Part shown: positions 23,368 through 35,763 of the stretch, piece after piece | Position numbering within the stretch: position 1 is the first letter of the stretch | Layout: each line of letters begins with the position of its first letter | From: Spirodela intermedia | Lineage: Eukaryota > Streptophyta > Magnoliopsida > Alismatales > Araceae | Direction: 5' to 3' | Assembly: GCA_902729315.2 (NCBI GenBank) | Contig: LR746267.1 | Location: forward strand, 8,746,924-8,810,923 | DNA length: 64,000 bases | Notes under the pieces: generated by a model | What the model saw: the letters and a program-made list of their open reading frames with translations, nothing else | Told to the model about the DNA's origin: nothing | The model's database searches: none | Program-made: the position numbers and the translations under genes

Positions 23368-26300
23368 ATGGGGGAGGCAGAGGAGGTGTGGAGGAAGGAG
23401 ACGGTCCCTCGCGTTATGGTGATAGTGAGCATGAGTCTGCGTCAGAGGGATGTCTTCTCCCTGCTGCTGGTGAGCCCCTGGTGCTACCGTTCGCTCCTGG
23501 CTCAGTCCACACTCTGGAAGGTATCCCCCGCCCTCTGACGCCTGCCGCTCCCGTCTCGTTCCCATTTTAATTCGTTCTTGCTGTCGGTGCGTCCCTCTGG
23601 GAGAACCTTGAGAGTACTGGATTGCATATTCAGCTTTTCGTTGCGAACGATTTTTTCTCCAGCTCCAACGCGACGTTTTCGTGCATTTTAATCTGGATCG
23701 TCAGCAGTGCTAAATTCTGTCTATTCCAACTGTGTCTTGTTGAAGCTTTACATATTCGGTGAGTGTTGCATTCAAAAATTTACCTGAAACAAGCAAGGAG
23801 AGCTTCTTAACGTCGACTTAGAGCTTGTATGAAGTTTCTCCCACAGAGCCTGGAAGACGAAGCTTGGGGTTCTGCTGATATTTTTTTACAATTATCTAAG
23901 GTAGAAATATTCTCCGTGAATATAATCCACCCTATCAGTTTTACACCACAGTTAAAATGATACTACTGGCGCAGTTGACTCTGCCAAGTAGGTCCGAGTA
24001 AATTTATTGGACCTGCATGGACTTGAATTAACTCCGCTCGACGATGGTCATGCATTTGAAAAAGGTCCTCAGTCTGGGGCGGGCCATAATTGGTTCATTC
24101 GTTGGATACTTGTGTTTAGTAAGCATTGACAAAAATAAGTAGATCGTTATATCCAGGGTTATGTTTTTTACTAAAATTTTTGTCTAATTTTCTGTGGATA
24201 ATGGCTTGCCAAAATATTCATAGGGAGTAATTTATGTTTATTTTTTTACTTTTTTTAGTCATGTTTTGCTTCTTAAATAATTAGATGTACAATTTATGCC
24301 TAGATATGGAATGATGGTCTCCTGTCCTTCGATTAATACATGTTTAAGTTAGATTACTTGATTCCCAGGTCTGTGAAGTGTTTGTTGTTTTTTTCAAGTA
24401 GCTTTGATTAATTCATTATGTGGGCCTTTATCATTGAAAATCCCCGTTGGACAAAATGGCCTTCTATCCACCTTAATCTAGAAATTCCCTTTTTTGTTGC
24501 AGTTTCAGCTTATAAGTATTTCGGTGTGCTTCATAGCAGTCCACTTTCTGTTCATGGTCATGGTTGAATTCGGGCTTGTATTTAACTACATGACCTGATT
24601 TTTGGTGGAATTTTGTGTAATTAAATTTTAGCCCCTGATCTTTTTTTAATGATTTGCCTTTTTAGGCTCTTGATCTGCGAGAGATGAACAAAGTTGGGGA
24701 GAAGCTTATCTCGGCACTTTCACTGGTTAATTCCATGCATCTTTCATGTGATATGCTGTCTAGTTTTGTTTTTATCCCTTTTTTTGTATTTTTTCCCCTA
24801 GGTACTTTTATCATGTTTTTCCATTGCTGCACACGACCAGCCCTGTTCTGCCAGTAATGTCATTATAACACACGTCGGACTTTGTATGGCATTCAATACT
24901 CTTTTATGAAAAATAGCTTCCAAATGCCACCCACAAGCTAAATCGCTTGATAGTGGCAATTCTATGAAGGTCAGATGCCCCTATTATATATTGTGCTTCC
25001 TATATTTTTCATTTTTAACGACTAGTGTTCTCTTAGGTCGTGTGTTGTCCTGCTGCATGCATATTATGTCATCATTCACACATCAATATTTAATAATAGA
25101 CCGTATGCCTCCATGATTTAATAATATTCTATTTTCAAATATTTTCATGTGTTTCTAAACTTGAATATATCTCGATGATGCAAAAGTTATGTTGTTTTGC
25201 ATGTTTTCATAAACGTTAGGTAACATTTGTCCACGGATCTAAGCGTTCTGTTGATTTTTTAAGTTAGCTCAGGCCTTGCACTTTTGAAATGGAAGGTTAT
25301 GAGATCCTGCGACAGTCAATATGGAAGATAGCTCATGTGGCTTCACAGAAGCTCTATCCTTAGTAACCTCAGTCAAGTATTAGACACTAACTTCTCTTGT
25401 TAAGTTGTCGTCTGCAGCCATGGCAGTTCTTAGTCAAATTTCCATCTATTCCCAGGCGCGATACTGTTCATTATTTGTTAACATTTGGATTCGTGTGAGT
25501 TGTCGAAGTATTATTGATTCCAAAATAATGTCCTATAGATTCGACGCCCATCATCAAATACAGTTGATATTGAAAAAAATCGGCGTGAAGTCATCCCGTA
25601 TCTTTTTTTGTTTGTGAAGCTCTCCTGAATGGAATTGTCTATCCCATTTATATTTCACTTGATTTTTCTTCTGGTAGCACATTATCTCTATATTCATTTT
25701 CACCGAGATTCAGTGACTGATATCATGCCACACAAATATCACCTAGTGATCCTCCTCTGCCTCTAGCAGATGCTATTTCGTGTTGAGAAATTATTGTTTA
25801 TCGTTGGCAGTTGAGTTGTGTGGGAATGGTTTGACTTAAGGCTCAACTGTGAGGCGGCAGGCATGTGCATGTTGACATGGATTCCTTAAAATTGAGTCAT
25901 GACTTCATGTGTACATAGTATGTTACTGTGTATCAAATAACTTTGGAAGATAGATGACTGTTTATCTCTCATACTAGTGTTGCTGTTTATTGACTTTCAT
26001 CAACAGAAGTTCACTTGCTGATTACTTGGCGATTATATTTTTGATAAAAAAGTGTGAGTGAATTATTTCATTTCATTTCATGTCTCAGATATGACTACAA
26101 AATGAGACACGGTTCTGTGCTTATAGTAGAGTACTACTGTTATTTGACACTATGGTAAATTCGGGTTGCTGATTTAAGTCATATTTATGTTGTGAAACTT
26201 CTGCTGACTAGTGTAAATTTTGAAATCTTGTCCTTACCCCCTTCTTGCTCCCTCAGTTTTGAATAAATTTTGGACTTATTTTAATATATCATGCACCTTA

Positions 26301-29300
26301 TTCGAAGTAGACTTTATGATAATGACTACACTTGATATCCTTGATTTTCTTATCCATTTTTTAGCTAGTATTTCTATGCATAATTTATTCTTTGACACTT
26401 TTAAAAATAAAAATTATATGAATAAATTTATTTCCTGCTTCTTCTCTTACCAGCCCAGGTACTGTGGTATTAAGGACATAAACCTTGAATTTGCGCAAGA
26501 TATTGGAGATGGACATCTTGTTCATGTCACAACCAAGGTAACGTCTAGAAAAAAGTTCTTCACTGCTCTGCTCTATTGGAAGGTGACTTATATTTTCATA
26601 AATTATTTTTGTTTAAGAAACAATATTTTTATAGATTTTTTTTTAACTTATTTTATTGAATTGTGCAATAAAGAAAGATGAGATATTTTTGGCTTGTATT
26701 TATGATTTCTGTCGCTCGTCTAGTTCATTTCTATGATTGTTGTTGCTTTCCATACAGTTTCATAGATATGTGTTGTGAGAATTTTTGAGTGACATAATCT
26801 CTTGGGGAAAGTTATCACCTCTTCTCTCTGTGGGTTTTTGCCGTTAATGCATCGCATAGGCCACTGGTAAGCCAAAGCCCAACTTTAAGTCGTGTGCATA
26901 ATTGAAGGATAGTGACTGGAGTAAGCGAACTACATAGTATTACTAATCTAGAAATTATGTGAGATCATACATATCAAGCGCTGAAAATTCAATGGATTTT
27001 AACAAGGTTGACATCTACTCTCATCACATATTCAGTCATCCCGCTAGGAATAAAGTTTCAGTTCTTGAGATGGGTACATACTTACCGGGCTTCAAAGGGC
27101 TAACTGAGTCACATATTAAGAACTAGGACATTTTTCTTAGAATCCTCCAATGAATTACACTGTGGAATTGATAAATTTTTTATATAACCAAACAGCTGAT
27201 GAAGATATCACCTGGTGCGAGAAAGCACATGACCACATCATGACGCATTCAATTTGCATATTGGCTGGTGGTAACTTGTGATAAGGCACGATTGAGCCTT
27301 TTTATCATTTGCCTATGAATATATTAAGGGAATTTTCACATTTAAATACTCTTTTTGTATCAATACGCAAAATCCTAAAGTTCAATGGAGGACTGACTTC
27401 ATGAGCATTGCAAATTGCCTTAGTCGTGTATAAGATAATTTCCTGAAGAGCCTCCAAATGTAGGCATCTTATAGCTTAGTCCAGGAGACTGGCAATAAGT
27501 TTGATTAGTGTGTCCCCTCCACCCCTTTTGGCATTATTAATGGATTTAACTTTCTTCATTGCCAGTCTAATCATATTCCAATCTTAGCCAATAACTTAAG
27601 AGTTACCTGGAAAATGTTTATCATTCTCGCAAAGATTCCTGACTTTTTCTCTTTGTTTACTGTCATGGAAATCATATTTTGTAAAACTCATATGACAGTT
27701 TTCCGGGTCTCTTCAATGCTTGGAGTATTTGAACCTGAATGGTTGCCAGAGGATAACTGACGCAGGAGTTCAGGCTGTAGCTTATGCTTGCCCGAAGCTC
27801 AAGGCTTTCTCCATCTACTGGAATGTCAGGTGCTTTTATTCTTCTTTGATGCTGGGCTTTAGGGACACAATGATCTTCGTCCTGAGATGGCATTCTATCT
27901 TCTCAGGATTACGGATACGAGTGTAAAGCACCTGGTTAAGTTCTGCAAAGATATAACTACCTTGAACTTGAGTGGCTGTAAGGTGCGCTATTTGATTTGT
28001 GACATAGATTTTCCTCTACTTATCGATAGGTTTCATGTGATTTTATCAAACTGGCACAAAAGACAGATTATTTACCCAGGTGTCATGTGATGTTTTTGAG
28101 GTATTCGTTTTGTTCTCTAATGATGCTATGGGAAAAATCGAATGCAGAATATTTCAGACCAAAGTTTGTATCTGATTGCAGAGAATTTCAAAGCATTGGA
28201 CGAGCTGAATTTAACTAGGTATGCAAAGTGTGAATTCTCGTATTGGATGCTGATATTTAAATGATACACTTGGATATGATCTCGTCTATCAAATGATTGG
28301 TATATGTAACTACCTTGTCTTGCATGTTTGCTGTTGAATTTCGTTTCGTGTGCGCCTTATATGATGCAGAATTTTATTTTATTTTATTTTATTTTATAAC
28401 AAGAAAAAATATGCATGTTTTAGTTTTGTCCATAACGTCCGGGTACTCTTCCTTGGTTTGCAAACTCATCCTTGTAGAGAGAACACAGCCGTTCTTCTGT
28501 GTATTAAACTTCACTTTTCGCTAGTTGATGCAGTACTCTAAATGCAAATTTTACCCACAAGAAAATTCTATTCAGGCGACCGAGATTAATACCCACAGAT
28601 ATATCTCAAATAAACTGAAGAATCGCTGTTCATGATTTGGTCTATCTGACTTGATGTGCTACAAGAACATTCATTATATTTTTTACGATCAAAGTTTAGG
28701 TGTACATCAAACTTTCATTGTAGATAGGACCCACAATCTCTCATTTTTACGCAGATAATTTAGTAAATTAGTGACGGGTATGCCTCAGTGATTTGCCCTT
28801 TCATGTCTAAGTATAATAGAACGAAAGTACAGAGAAAGATCATGAAGATTACGTCGAAAACCTGCTGAATTTACGCAAGGCCTTGTATACTGATCCATTT
28901 CCAAGAAAGAAAGCTTTGTTTTTCTCTTCTGTTTGCCGTTGAAACCGGACATTACCTCTCGACTCATGAAACCTTCTCTCTTTCCCCCTAGTGTGATGTT
29001 CTCCGTCAACTTTCAACGATTCGTTTTTCCCATTTCATGCACAAAATTCGTTCTCCCTGGATGCCCATTCGGTCATCAGAGATCCTGCCAACTCGAGATC
29101 CCAGAGGCAAAAGAGCAAAAATAACTCAGTGGTGTGACCAATGCCCGCGCTCGGCATTCCTCCGTCCGCCATTCATTTCATATTTCTCCTTGTACTTTGT
29201 TACCAGCCCTTATGGTTTGTGAGAGTCTCTCTTTTCACTTAGAAGCTGATGGCATTCAGCTTCCATCTATCTGGGAAGGCCATAGATAAAATTCTCAGGC

Positions 29301-30365
29301 CCCACTTAGAGGAATCTGATTTTTCTCACATCACTAGGCCACTGCAACATGCCAATTGTGGCACTAATCTTCTCAGTGATGAGCATAAAGCAAGTATGAG
29401 ATTTTCCGGATAAAGTGATAACTGCAACCTGATCTCATTTTCTTTCTCAGGTGCATCAAACTAACTGATGTGGGTCTTCGCCGGATACTTGTCAACTGTC
29501 TGCATCTCCGAAGCTTAAACCTGTATGCCCTTTCAAGGTATCCATCCATTGTTGGTTCTTGTTCCAGTTTCTTTGAACACAGTTGCGTTGTTGATCTTGG
29601 GCAGAGATATTTTCTTGCAGTTTCACAGATAACGCTTACAGAGAACTCTCCTCCTTAAAGCATCTGAGATTCTTAGACCTCTGCGGCGCACAGGTGCCCT
29701 CTTTGACCACCCTTGAATCATCTTGCAAACTAGTCTACTTTCTAGAGCGTTCTGATGATATGTGGAAACGTCAAACCCACCCAGAACCTGACTGATGGGG
29801 GCCTCTCTCACATATCGGCATGCAAGGATCTGATCTCTCTGAATCTGACGTGGTGAGACACAGCTGGTGCATTATTTTCTTAAATGAATTGTTGCTATCT
29901 TCACAGTGGTTCATTCTCAGGTGCGTGCTTGTAACTGATGTGGGGATGGTGGCCATTGCTGAAGGCTGCAGGTCTCTTGAACTCCTCAGGTCAACGGAAA
30001 CCCATGAACAGACAGTGAAAATGATTTCTAAAGATCATATTAAATGAGAGCAAAGTTTTCATTAATGATAGAAGCAATTAAATACCCCAAGTGCATGACG
30101 ATGCTTTCTCCACGGCTGCAGCTTGTTTGGGATTGTTGGGGTGACCGACAACTGTCTGGAGAACCTGTCTGTCTCCTGCTCAAGAACACTCACAACGCTG
30201 GATGTCAACGGTTGTGTGGGCATTAAGGTACACCCCTCCCAATCCTTCCCTTCTTTGAAACTTTTTATCTCTCTAGACTGCTTATTCTCTGTCTCTCAGA
30301 GGAGGACTCGTGGAGAGCTGCTTCGGCTCTTCCCAAATCTGCTGTGCCTCAAAGTCCACAGCTGA
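23368..30365 (+). CDS. F-box/LRR protein (At3g58530-like)
   Basis: A predicted substrate receptor of an SCF ubiquitin ligase. The exons are 23368-23520, 24666-24725, 26454-26537, 27699-27829, 27907-27982, 28148-28218, 29451-29537, 29621-29693, 29785-29852, 29921-29989, 30122-30227 and 30300-30365. Phases are continuous, giving 347 residues. The N-terminal F-box-like segment is EEVWRKETVPRVMVIVSMSL and LLLVSPWCYRSLL. A run of AMN1/RNI-type leucine-rich repeats follows: YLNLNGCQRITDAGVQAVA, AFSIYWNVRITDTSVKHL, TLNLSGCK, LTDVGLRRILVNCLHLRSL, FLDLCGAQNLTDGGLSHI, VTDVGMVAIAEGCRSLELL and TTLDVNGCVGIK. The end LFPNLLCLKVHS is colinear with Arabidopsis At3g58530 as I remember it. The ATG at 23338 is in frame and would add ten basic residues. 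Introns 1-3 are 1.1-1.7 kb and AT-rich. The substrate is unknown. Confidence 0.92.
28371..28397. repeat. (ATTTT)n microsatellite
   Basis: Five ATTTT units in intron 6 of the F-box gene. Confidence 0.85.
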
Positions 30366-30399
30366 TCATCTGTGGACTTTTCTTTTAACGGCAAGGAAC

Positions 30400-30481
30400 G
30401 TGGGCGTGCCGGAGTGGTTATCGGGCATGACTAGAAATCATGTGGGCTCTGCCCGCGCAGGTTCGAATCCTGCCGCCCACG
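30400..30481 (+). tRNA. tRNA-Ser (anticodon AGA)
   Basis: 82 nt. The acceptor stem GTGGGCG pairs with CGCCCAC, leaving discriminator G. The anticodon stem CATGA/TCATG holds the loop CTAGAAA with AGA in the anticodon position. A long variable arm (GTGGGCTCTGCCCGC) is typical of class II tRNA-Ser. The B box GGTTCGAATCC is intact and no intron is present. A TTTT run follows within about 10 nt, suitable for RNA polymerase III termination. It reads UCU codons after A34 to inosine conversion. The gene lies in the same orientation only 34 bp after the F-box stop codon, so it probably sits within that gene's 3' UTR. Confidence 0.96.
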
Positions 30482-30784
30482 TTGTTATTTTATCTTCACG
30501 ATGAACCATTTTCCTTTCCGTATTATGGTCATGTGCACCGTTAGTTAATTAATTAATTCATTCATTTATTTATTTTATGTGAGGCGCGAAGAATATGATA
30601 ATGAGGCCGAATTATGGAACAAAAAATCTGATCTAGAATGAGTGGGTGAGACCCATCAATTTTTTAATGCGAAATCCATTTACTTACTCGGATGTGTGAA
30701 TATTCTCAAAATCGCCTACCCTTCTGATGCCGGCGGCATTTCATAAATGATAAGATCATCATATGATGAGATGAACGGCCACGA
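30482..30784. other. Convergent intergenic spacer (tRNA/F-box and RsmD-like 3' ends)
   Basis: AT-rich, with TTAATTAATTAATTC and ATTTATTTATTT runs near 30541-30575. It probably contains polyadenylation sites for both strands. No gene is visible. Confidence 0.5.
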
Positions 30785-33700
30785 TCAGAACTGTTCTTGG
30801 GGAAACTGAGTCAACCCAGGCTTCCTCTTCCTCTGCGCCCATGCGGGCCCATAGATCACCAAGTTTGTCCGCCCAAAGCGCCTGTCAGTTATCTGCAAAT
30901 TATTAATCGCTATGTTAGGTCATAAACGTCGATGCAATTTTAGCAAAATAAATAAATAAATAAATAAATAAATAAAGGAAGCTTCTATGTTTGTCCATGG
31001 CATGAGACTGGTCCGAATGGTTGACCATTCTTTTCAGCAAAGGTCAATCAGGAATGGATCACCTTCACGAGATGTGCGCATGTCTCCAACATAGAAGTCT
31101 TTAGCGGATACTCCACCACCTGGAAAGAGACGAAGCGAGACGGAAGTCAACCCCCATTTCAGGAAGTAATACGACCTGCGCGGCACAAAGTGATGCACGA
31201 CGCCACTCACAACGAAGGAATCTTTTCCGATTAAAGACGATTTCTCAAGCTGATCCATTAGTATGGCGTAGTCCACTGCTTCGTACGGAGGGGTCACACT
31301 GATGTAGTCAAAGGACCCATCGCTGCCTGCACATGTTATCTGAACTGAGCTGAAAAGGAGAGAGAGAGAGAGAGATGGCACGGATGTCCAAAACACACGC
31401 AGCGCTTCACCTGAAGTCAGCTGAGCCTGCTGCAAGAATCTTTCGACACGAACTGTATGTACGGTTGAAAAGTCAACGAACCCAGTCCATTCTAGATTCG
31501 GTCGCAGGACCTGGGAGACGACCCAGGGGTCCATCTCAACAAAGTGTGCCTACCAGAGGAGGAGGAGGAAGAAGGGATGTCAGTCTACACCACACGAAGG
31601 AATGATCAGGATATTAAATTAATTATGGAAAGATAAAAGGTAGATGTTGCACCAGAAGCCTACGCAAAGACAGAGCCTAGGCTTAACCATGATCAGTCGA
31701 CAATTCTACATAGTGTGGTAAAAGCCCGGGGCACATTCATAACCGTGTATAGTTTACCTGCTTCGTTTACCTTATTAGGAACGAAAAATAACAGGGCAAA
31801 TGTTACATTAGACTAATAATATTAAGGTCTCAAAGCGAATCTCCCTAGTCCTAAGTTCATAAAATATCATAGATCTATATCTAACTCCTGTTCCAATCGA
31901 ATAATAATGGCAGGGCCAGTAAATGCCATGTGTCCAAAGTATTATTTCATAAGAAGATTAACTACCCATTTCCCCATGCTAGATTTCATCTACATTATAT
32001 TTCCCACATAAAGAATCTGCATTTAATTAATTTGATGTATTATAAATCTTTTTTCGCTTCATTAATTGCAAAAATTGAGAAAAAAAATGTCCAATAAAAA
32101 AGCTGAGGAAATATTTCAAAGATTTCAGTTTTGCCAAAAAAATATTGCAAACAAGTGACAGAAAAATGATTAATAAGTCACCAAATTCTGCTACTAAAAA
32201 GCCGGAACACTTAGAACACAAAGTGCAATAAACAAGGGTAGGAGATGAAAATATTAAGTGTAAAGAATAATTTGAAGAGACAAAAGGTCACCTCTGAACA
32301 TCCACGGCTCATAGCTTCTATTCCAACAGCTCCGGTACCACTGTACAGGTCGAGCCACCTGCCTTCCCTTAGAGAAGCAGGGCAGCCACCGGCTGCCTAA
32401 ACAAACCATATTACGACTGGTTTTAGTCCTTGGACGTGCTTAACATGAACGATTATTCAAAGAAGAACCATGTTAACACCTGAAGTATGTCAAACGCTGC
32501 CGCCTTGACGACTTCCATCATAGGACGCACATCCATGTCCTTTGGTGAGAGCAACTTTTTTCTCCGAGCTTTTCCCGCAAGAACCTATAAAATGACAAGA
32601 TTGCAGCTCTTAGCAGGACCACAGAGCGGAAAAAATCATGGAAAATGACAGAAACGGAAATATTGTTCCACAAGAAAATGTTGCCACCATTGTCTGAAAG
32701 AACATCGCAATTCATTTCCGTATGATGCATAGAAACGGTATAGTGGATAAGATAAGTTCATTGAAAAATGAAAAACAATTCAATCTATGCTCCTGGACCG
32801 AAAGAGTGATGAAGAACAGTGTAAGCATAGAATTTCTTTTCCCGGATTTTAACAACTGTGTCAGGACTGATATGTGTCCAATTGAAACACGAATCTCTTT
32901 CAGAAATAGCAACACAAACCCTAATTGCTAATGGCACTGTCTCAACTACTCTCGAGATCCACATCAACTAGTAAAAAAGTGAAAGAGGATAGGAAATTTA
33001 TGAATAAGGCAGAAAAGGAGACAAAGATTTATGACAGAAACTTCTATCCCGTCATGATGTAGCTCATTCAACAGTCAATTTTCTAACTAATAAATCTTCT
33101 CACCCCAAAGATATATATTAAAAAACTTACATAACTACTTCATTTTCTGGTTTTGTGCCAAATAGAGGGACATAGAAAGTCAATGTTATAAGGAGATCAT
33201 CCCCACTGAAGGTGAGGTCTATATCGATTTGGACGATTTCCCTTAAGTGAGTTTTTGAGTGTGAAGCTATTTTTGTTGGAAAAGAAAGGCATGAGGGGGG
33301 AATTCACTACCACAGAGCTATGAAAAAAAAATCTAAGATCAGGGATGTCAGACCATTAGAGAGGTTTTCCCCGTGATAGAAGGAAGAAAACGTGACATAA
33401 AATTCCCTAAAGGATTGGGAGGGGTGTTAGCATACATCACGAAAGCAGAAAAGAACCCTGGATTTTCGAGGGGAGTACTCTGAGAAACACATCTGGGGCC
33501 TACATGAAATAGGAAACAACTGTACACGGATATCATCAACACTGACCTCAACTTGTACCGATAAGTTGATGAAATATTGCAGCATTTGTTCCTATGATAT
33601 CCATTCTTACGTGGAATTCGGAAGTGAAGGAATTATACCACTATGAGTATGCAAGCAAGTCACCGAGGAACGACGTTAAGTATCAGGTGAAACAAGCATT

Positions 33701-34386
33701 GAATTTGCGACTTATAGAATGAGAGGAACATGCGTAGAATCAGACGGCAAGCTTTCGGTCAGAGATAGATACAGGAGGCGGATAACGAAGGTACTACATG
33801 AAGCAACTTATGCGTTGCGCGATTCCGCCTCGGCTCTTCCTCCTGTGGCGTCAGTGGTGCCCGTTTCCCTCTCCCGGTCCTCGTCCCCTCCATTTTCCCT
33901 CTCCCCGACTACAACCAAACGCCAACTAAATCAGATTCCCCACTTCACAAAAATGAGAGATTTGGTAGGCATAAGAACAAGGAAATGACCTCGAGCGACG
34001 GGGTTAATCTACTTCTCACCTTCCGATAGGTTTCTGTCGACAACTGAGACGGCTCCAGACCGTATCGCTCCAATATCTCCTGTTCACTCCCTCCCCTCGC
34101 ATGACCCTTCCAGGCATCTGAGCGCAGGCGTCAAATCAATAACCATTACAGCAGGAAGAATGTCTGGCTAAATTCAAAAAGAATACAAGATAAACCTCTT
34201 CGGATTCTTCCTACTGTGCGAGTTGATCGGAGATGGAGACTCACCGACGCGGGAAGAGCGCGAGGCCAAGACGATGAAGGGATGCGAATCCCTTCGAAAC
34301 GCGCAGGTTCGTCCTAGAGGACGGCCGTTCTGGCGCTGAGATGAGAACAGAAGCTGAGCAGAAGAGAGGGAGTGACATCCCGCCAT
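30785..34386 (-). CDS. RsmD-like 16S rRNA guanine-N2 methyltransferase, probably plastid
   Basis: A SAM-dependent methyltransferase expected to make m2G in organellar small-subunit rRNA. I recall Arabidopsis At3g28460 as the plastid RsmD. Exons on the minus strand are 34386-34245, 34117-34020, 32584-32480, 32396-32292, 31549-31411, 31326-31211, 31119-31063 and 30892-30785. Phases agree and the product is 289 residues. The N-terminus (MAGCHSLSSAQLLFSSQRQ) is Ser/Arg-rich and looks like a transit peptide. Next is RRKKLLSPKDMDVRPMMEVV, then SAM motif I DLYSGTGAVGIEAMSRG and the acidic-loop VEMDPW. The catalytic motif IV is VTPPY. The C-terminus contains ITDRRFGRTNLVIYGPAW. An in-frame ATG at 34437 would add 17 residues. 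Intron 2 is 1.4 kb. A short CT tract (in transcript sense) precedes the acceptor of exon 6. Confidence 0.92.
31358..31375 (-). repeat. (GA)n tract, CT in the sense of the RsmD-like transcript
   Basis: In transcript sense it is a CT run about 31 nt upstream of the acceptor AG at 31328-31327, so it acts as a polypyrimidine tract. Confidence 0.75.
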
Positions 34387-34477
34387 GCTGAGCCCGCCAG
34401 AGCAAGAGGCATAGATGATGGACGAGGGGCCAGACAAATAATGAGCAAGTTGATAATCCCATATATACCCTTAAACG

Positions 34478-35034
34478 TAATTAGCATCTCAAATACTTTA
34501 ATTGTATATATAACCTTAACAGAGCATCTTCCACTTCTGCAGAAATGCCGAATGAAATCTCCGATTTTTAATCTCTCTCTCTCTGTTAATTAACATCTAA
34601 AATAATTTAATTGTATATATGTCCTTACAACCTCATCTCCCTCTTCTGCCTAAATGCCGAATAAAATATCCGCTTTTTGATCTCTCTCTGCTAATTAACA
34701 TTCATTATCGTATATATGTCCTGCCTAGCGCATCTTCCTCTTCTGCAGAAATGCCGAATAAAATATCCGCTTTTTCATCTCTCTTTCTCTCTCTCTCTGT
34801 CAATTAATATTTAAAATAATTTAATTGTATTTATGGCCTTCCTAGCGCCTCTTCATCGTCTGGAGAAATGCCGAATAAAATATCCGCTTTTTCATCTCTC
34901 TTTCTCTCTCTCTCTGTCAATTAATATTTAAAATAATTTAATTGTATTTATGGCCTTCCTAGCGCCTCTTCATCGTCTGGAGAAATGCCGAATAAAATAT
35001 ACCCTTTTTCATCTCTCTCTCTCTCTCTCTCTCT
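34478..35034. repeat. Tandem minisatellite, about 105-117 bp unit, five copies
   Basis: Copies begin near 34478, 34587, 34692, 34801 and 34918. Each has a TAATT/CAATTAATATTTAAAATA AT-rich start, a middle with CTTCCTAGCGCCTCTTC, the core GAAATGCCGAATAAAATA, then TCCGCTTTTTCATCTCTC running into a CT tract. The last two copies are nearly identical over about 100 bp with a period of 117 bp. The earlier copies are more diverged and shorter. The array fills most of the region between the divergent RsmD-like and DUF538 genes. Confidence 0.93.
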
Positions 35035-35202
35035 TTCTTTCTCTCTCTTTCTCTGCGTCACTGTCTGCACGTAGCCACAACGACCGTGAAGTGTCCGTCC
35101 GCTAACGCTACCCTCACTTAAGAGGTACTCAGCGGGCCTCATCGCTGATCCAGCCGGGGAGGAAGTAGCCGGCGACGAAGCGCCGTCGGCACCAACAGAG
35201 CC

Positions 35203-35763
35203 ATGGAATCATTCCCCTCTCTTGTCTTCATCTCCTTTGTAATGCTTGCTCTGATCTATTCACCGGCCGCTGCGGCGGCCGGAGGCGGCGGCTCTAACGG
35301 GACGACTGTGTTCGATGTGCTCCCCCAGTTCGGGCTGCCGGCGGGCCTGCTCCCCGACGCGGTGGCGTCTTACTCGCTGGATGAGGATGGGGGATTTACT
35401 GTGGAGCTCGATCGGCCCTCTTGCTACGTCCAATTCGATTCTAACCTTGTGTACTACGAGCGCCGGATTACTGGAACGCTCAAGATCGGGTCAATCCGGA
35501 ATCTCGAGGGAGTCCAGGTGCAGCGCCTCTTCCTTTGGCTTGGCGTCGATGAGATCAAGGTCGACCTCCCCCCTTCCGATTACATCTACTTCCAGGTCGG
35601 ATGGATCAGCAAGCGTCTCTCCATTGAGGATTTCCGCGAAGTCCACTCCTGCCAGGACCGGGCTGCCTACCGGGATCAGATTGGACTGGTATGGATGATG
35701 ATAATGGGTGACCCTTTTTCTTCCCTTGTAGACCATTTCCTTTCATTTTCAACTTCACCGTAA
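35203..35763 (+). CDS. DUF538 family protein, secreted
   Basis: 186 residues from MESFPSLVFISFVMLALIYS, a clear signal peptide ending near AAAAAGGGGSNG. The DUF538 domain follows: VFDVLPQFGLPAGLLPDAV, SYSLDEDGGFTVELDRPSC, VYYERRITGTLKIGSI, GVQVQRLFLWLGVDEIKVD, and IYFQVGWISKRLSIEDFREV ending HSC. These are the usual conserved strings of this plant family, related to bactericidal/permeability-increasing-like folds; its biochemical role is not settled. After HSCQDRAAYRDQIGL the sequence (VWMMIMGDPFSSLVDHFL) no longer looks like the family, and composition drops to AT-rich. The true gene may splice at the GTATGG near 35690 to a further exon that I could not find. The 5' part is very GC-rich. Confidence 0.85.
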   Translation: MESFPSLVFISFVMLALIYSPAAAAAGGGGSNGTTVFDVLPQFGLPAGLLPDAVASYSLDEDGGFTVELDRPSCYVQFDSNLVYYERRITGTLKIGSIRNLEGVQVQRLFLWLGVDEIKVDLPPSDYIYFQVGWISKRLSIEDFREVHSCQDRAAYRDQIGLVWMMIMGDPFSSLVDHFLSFSTSP

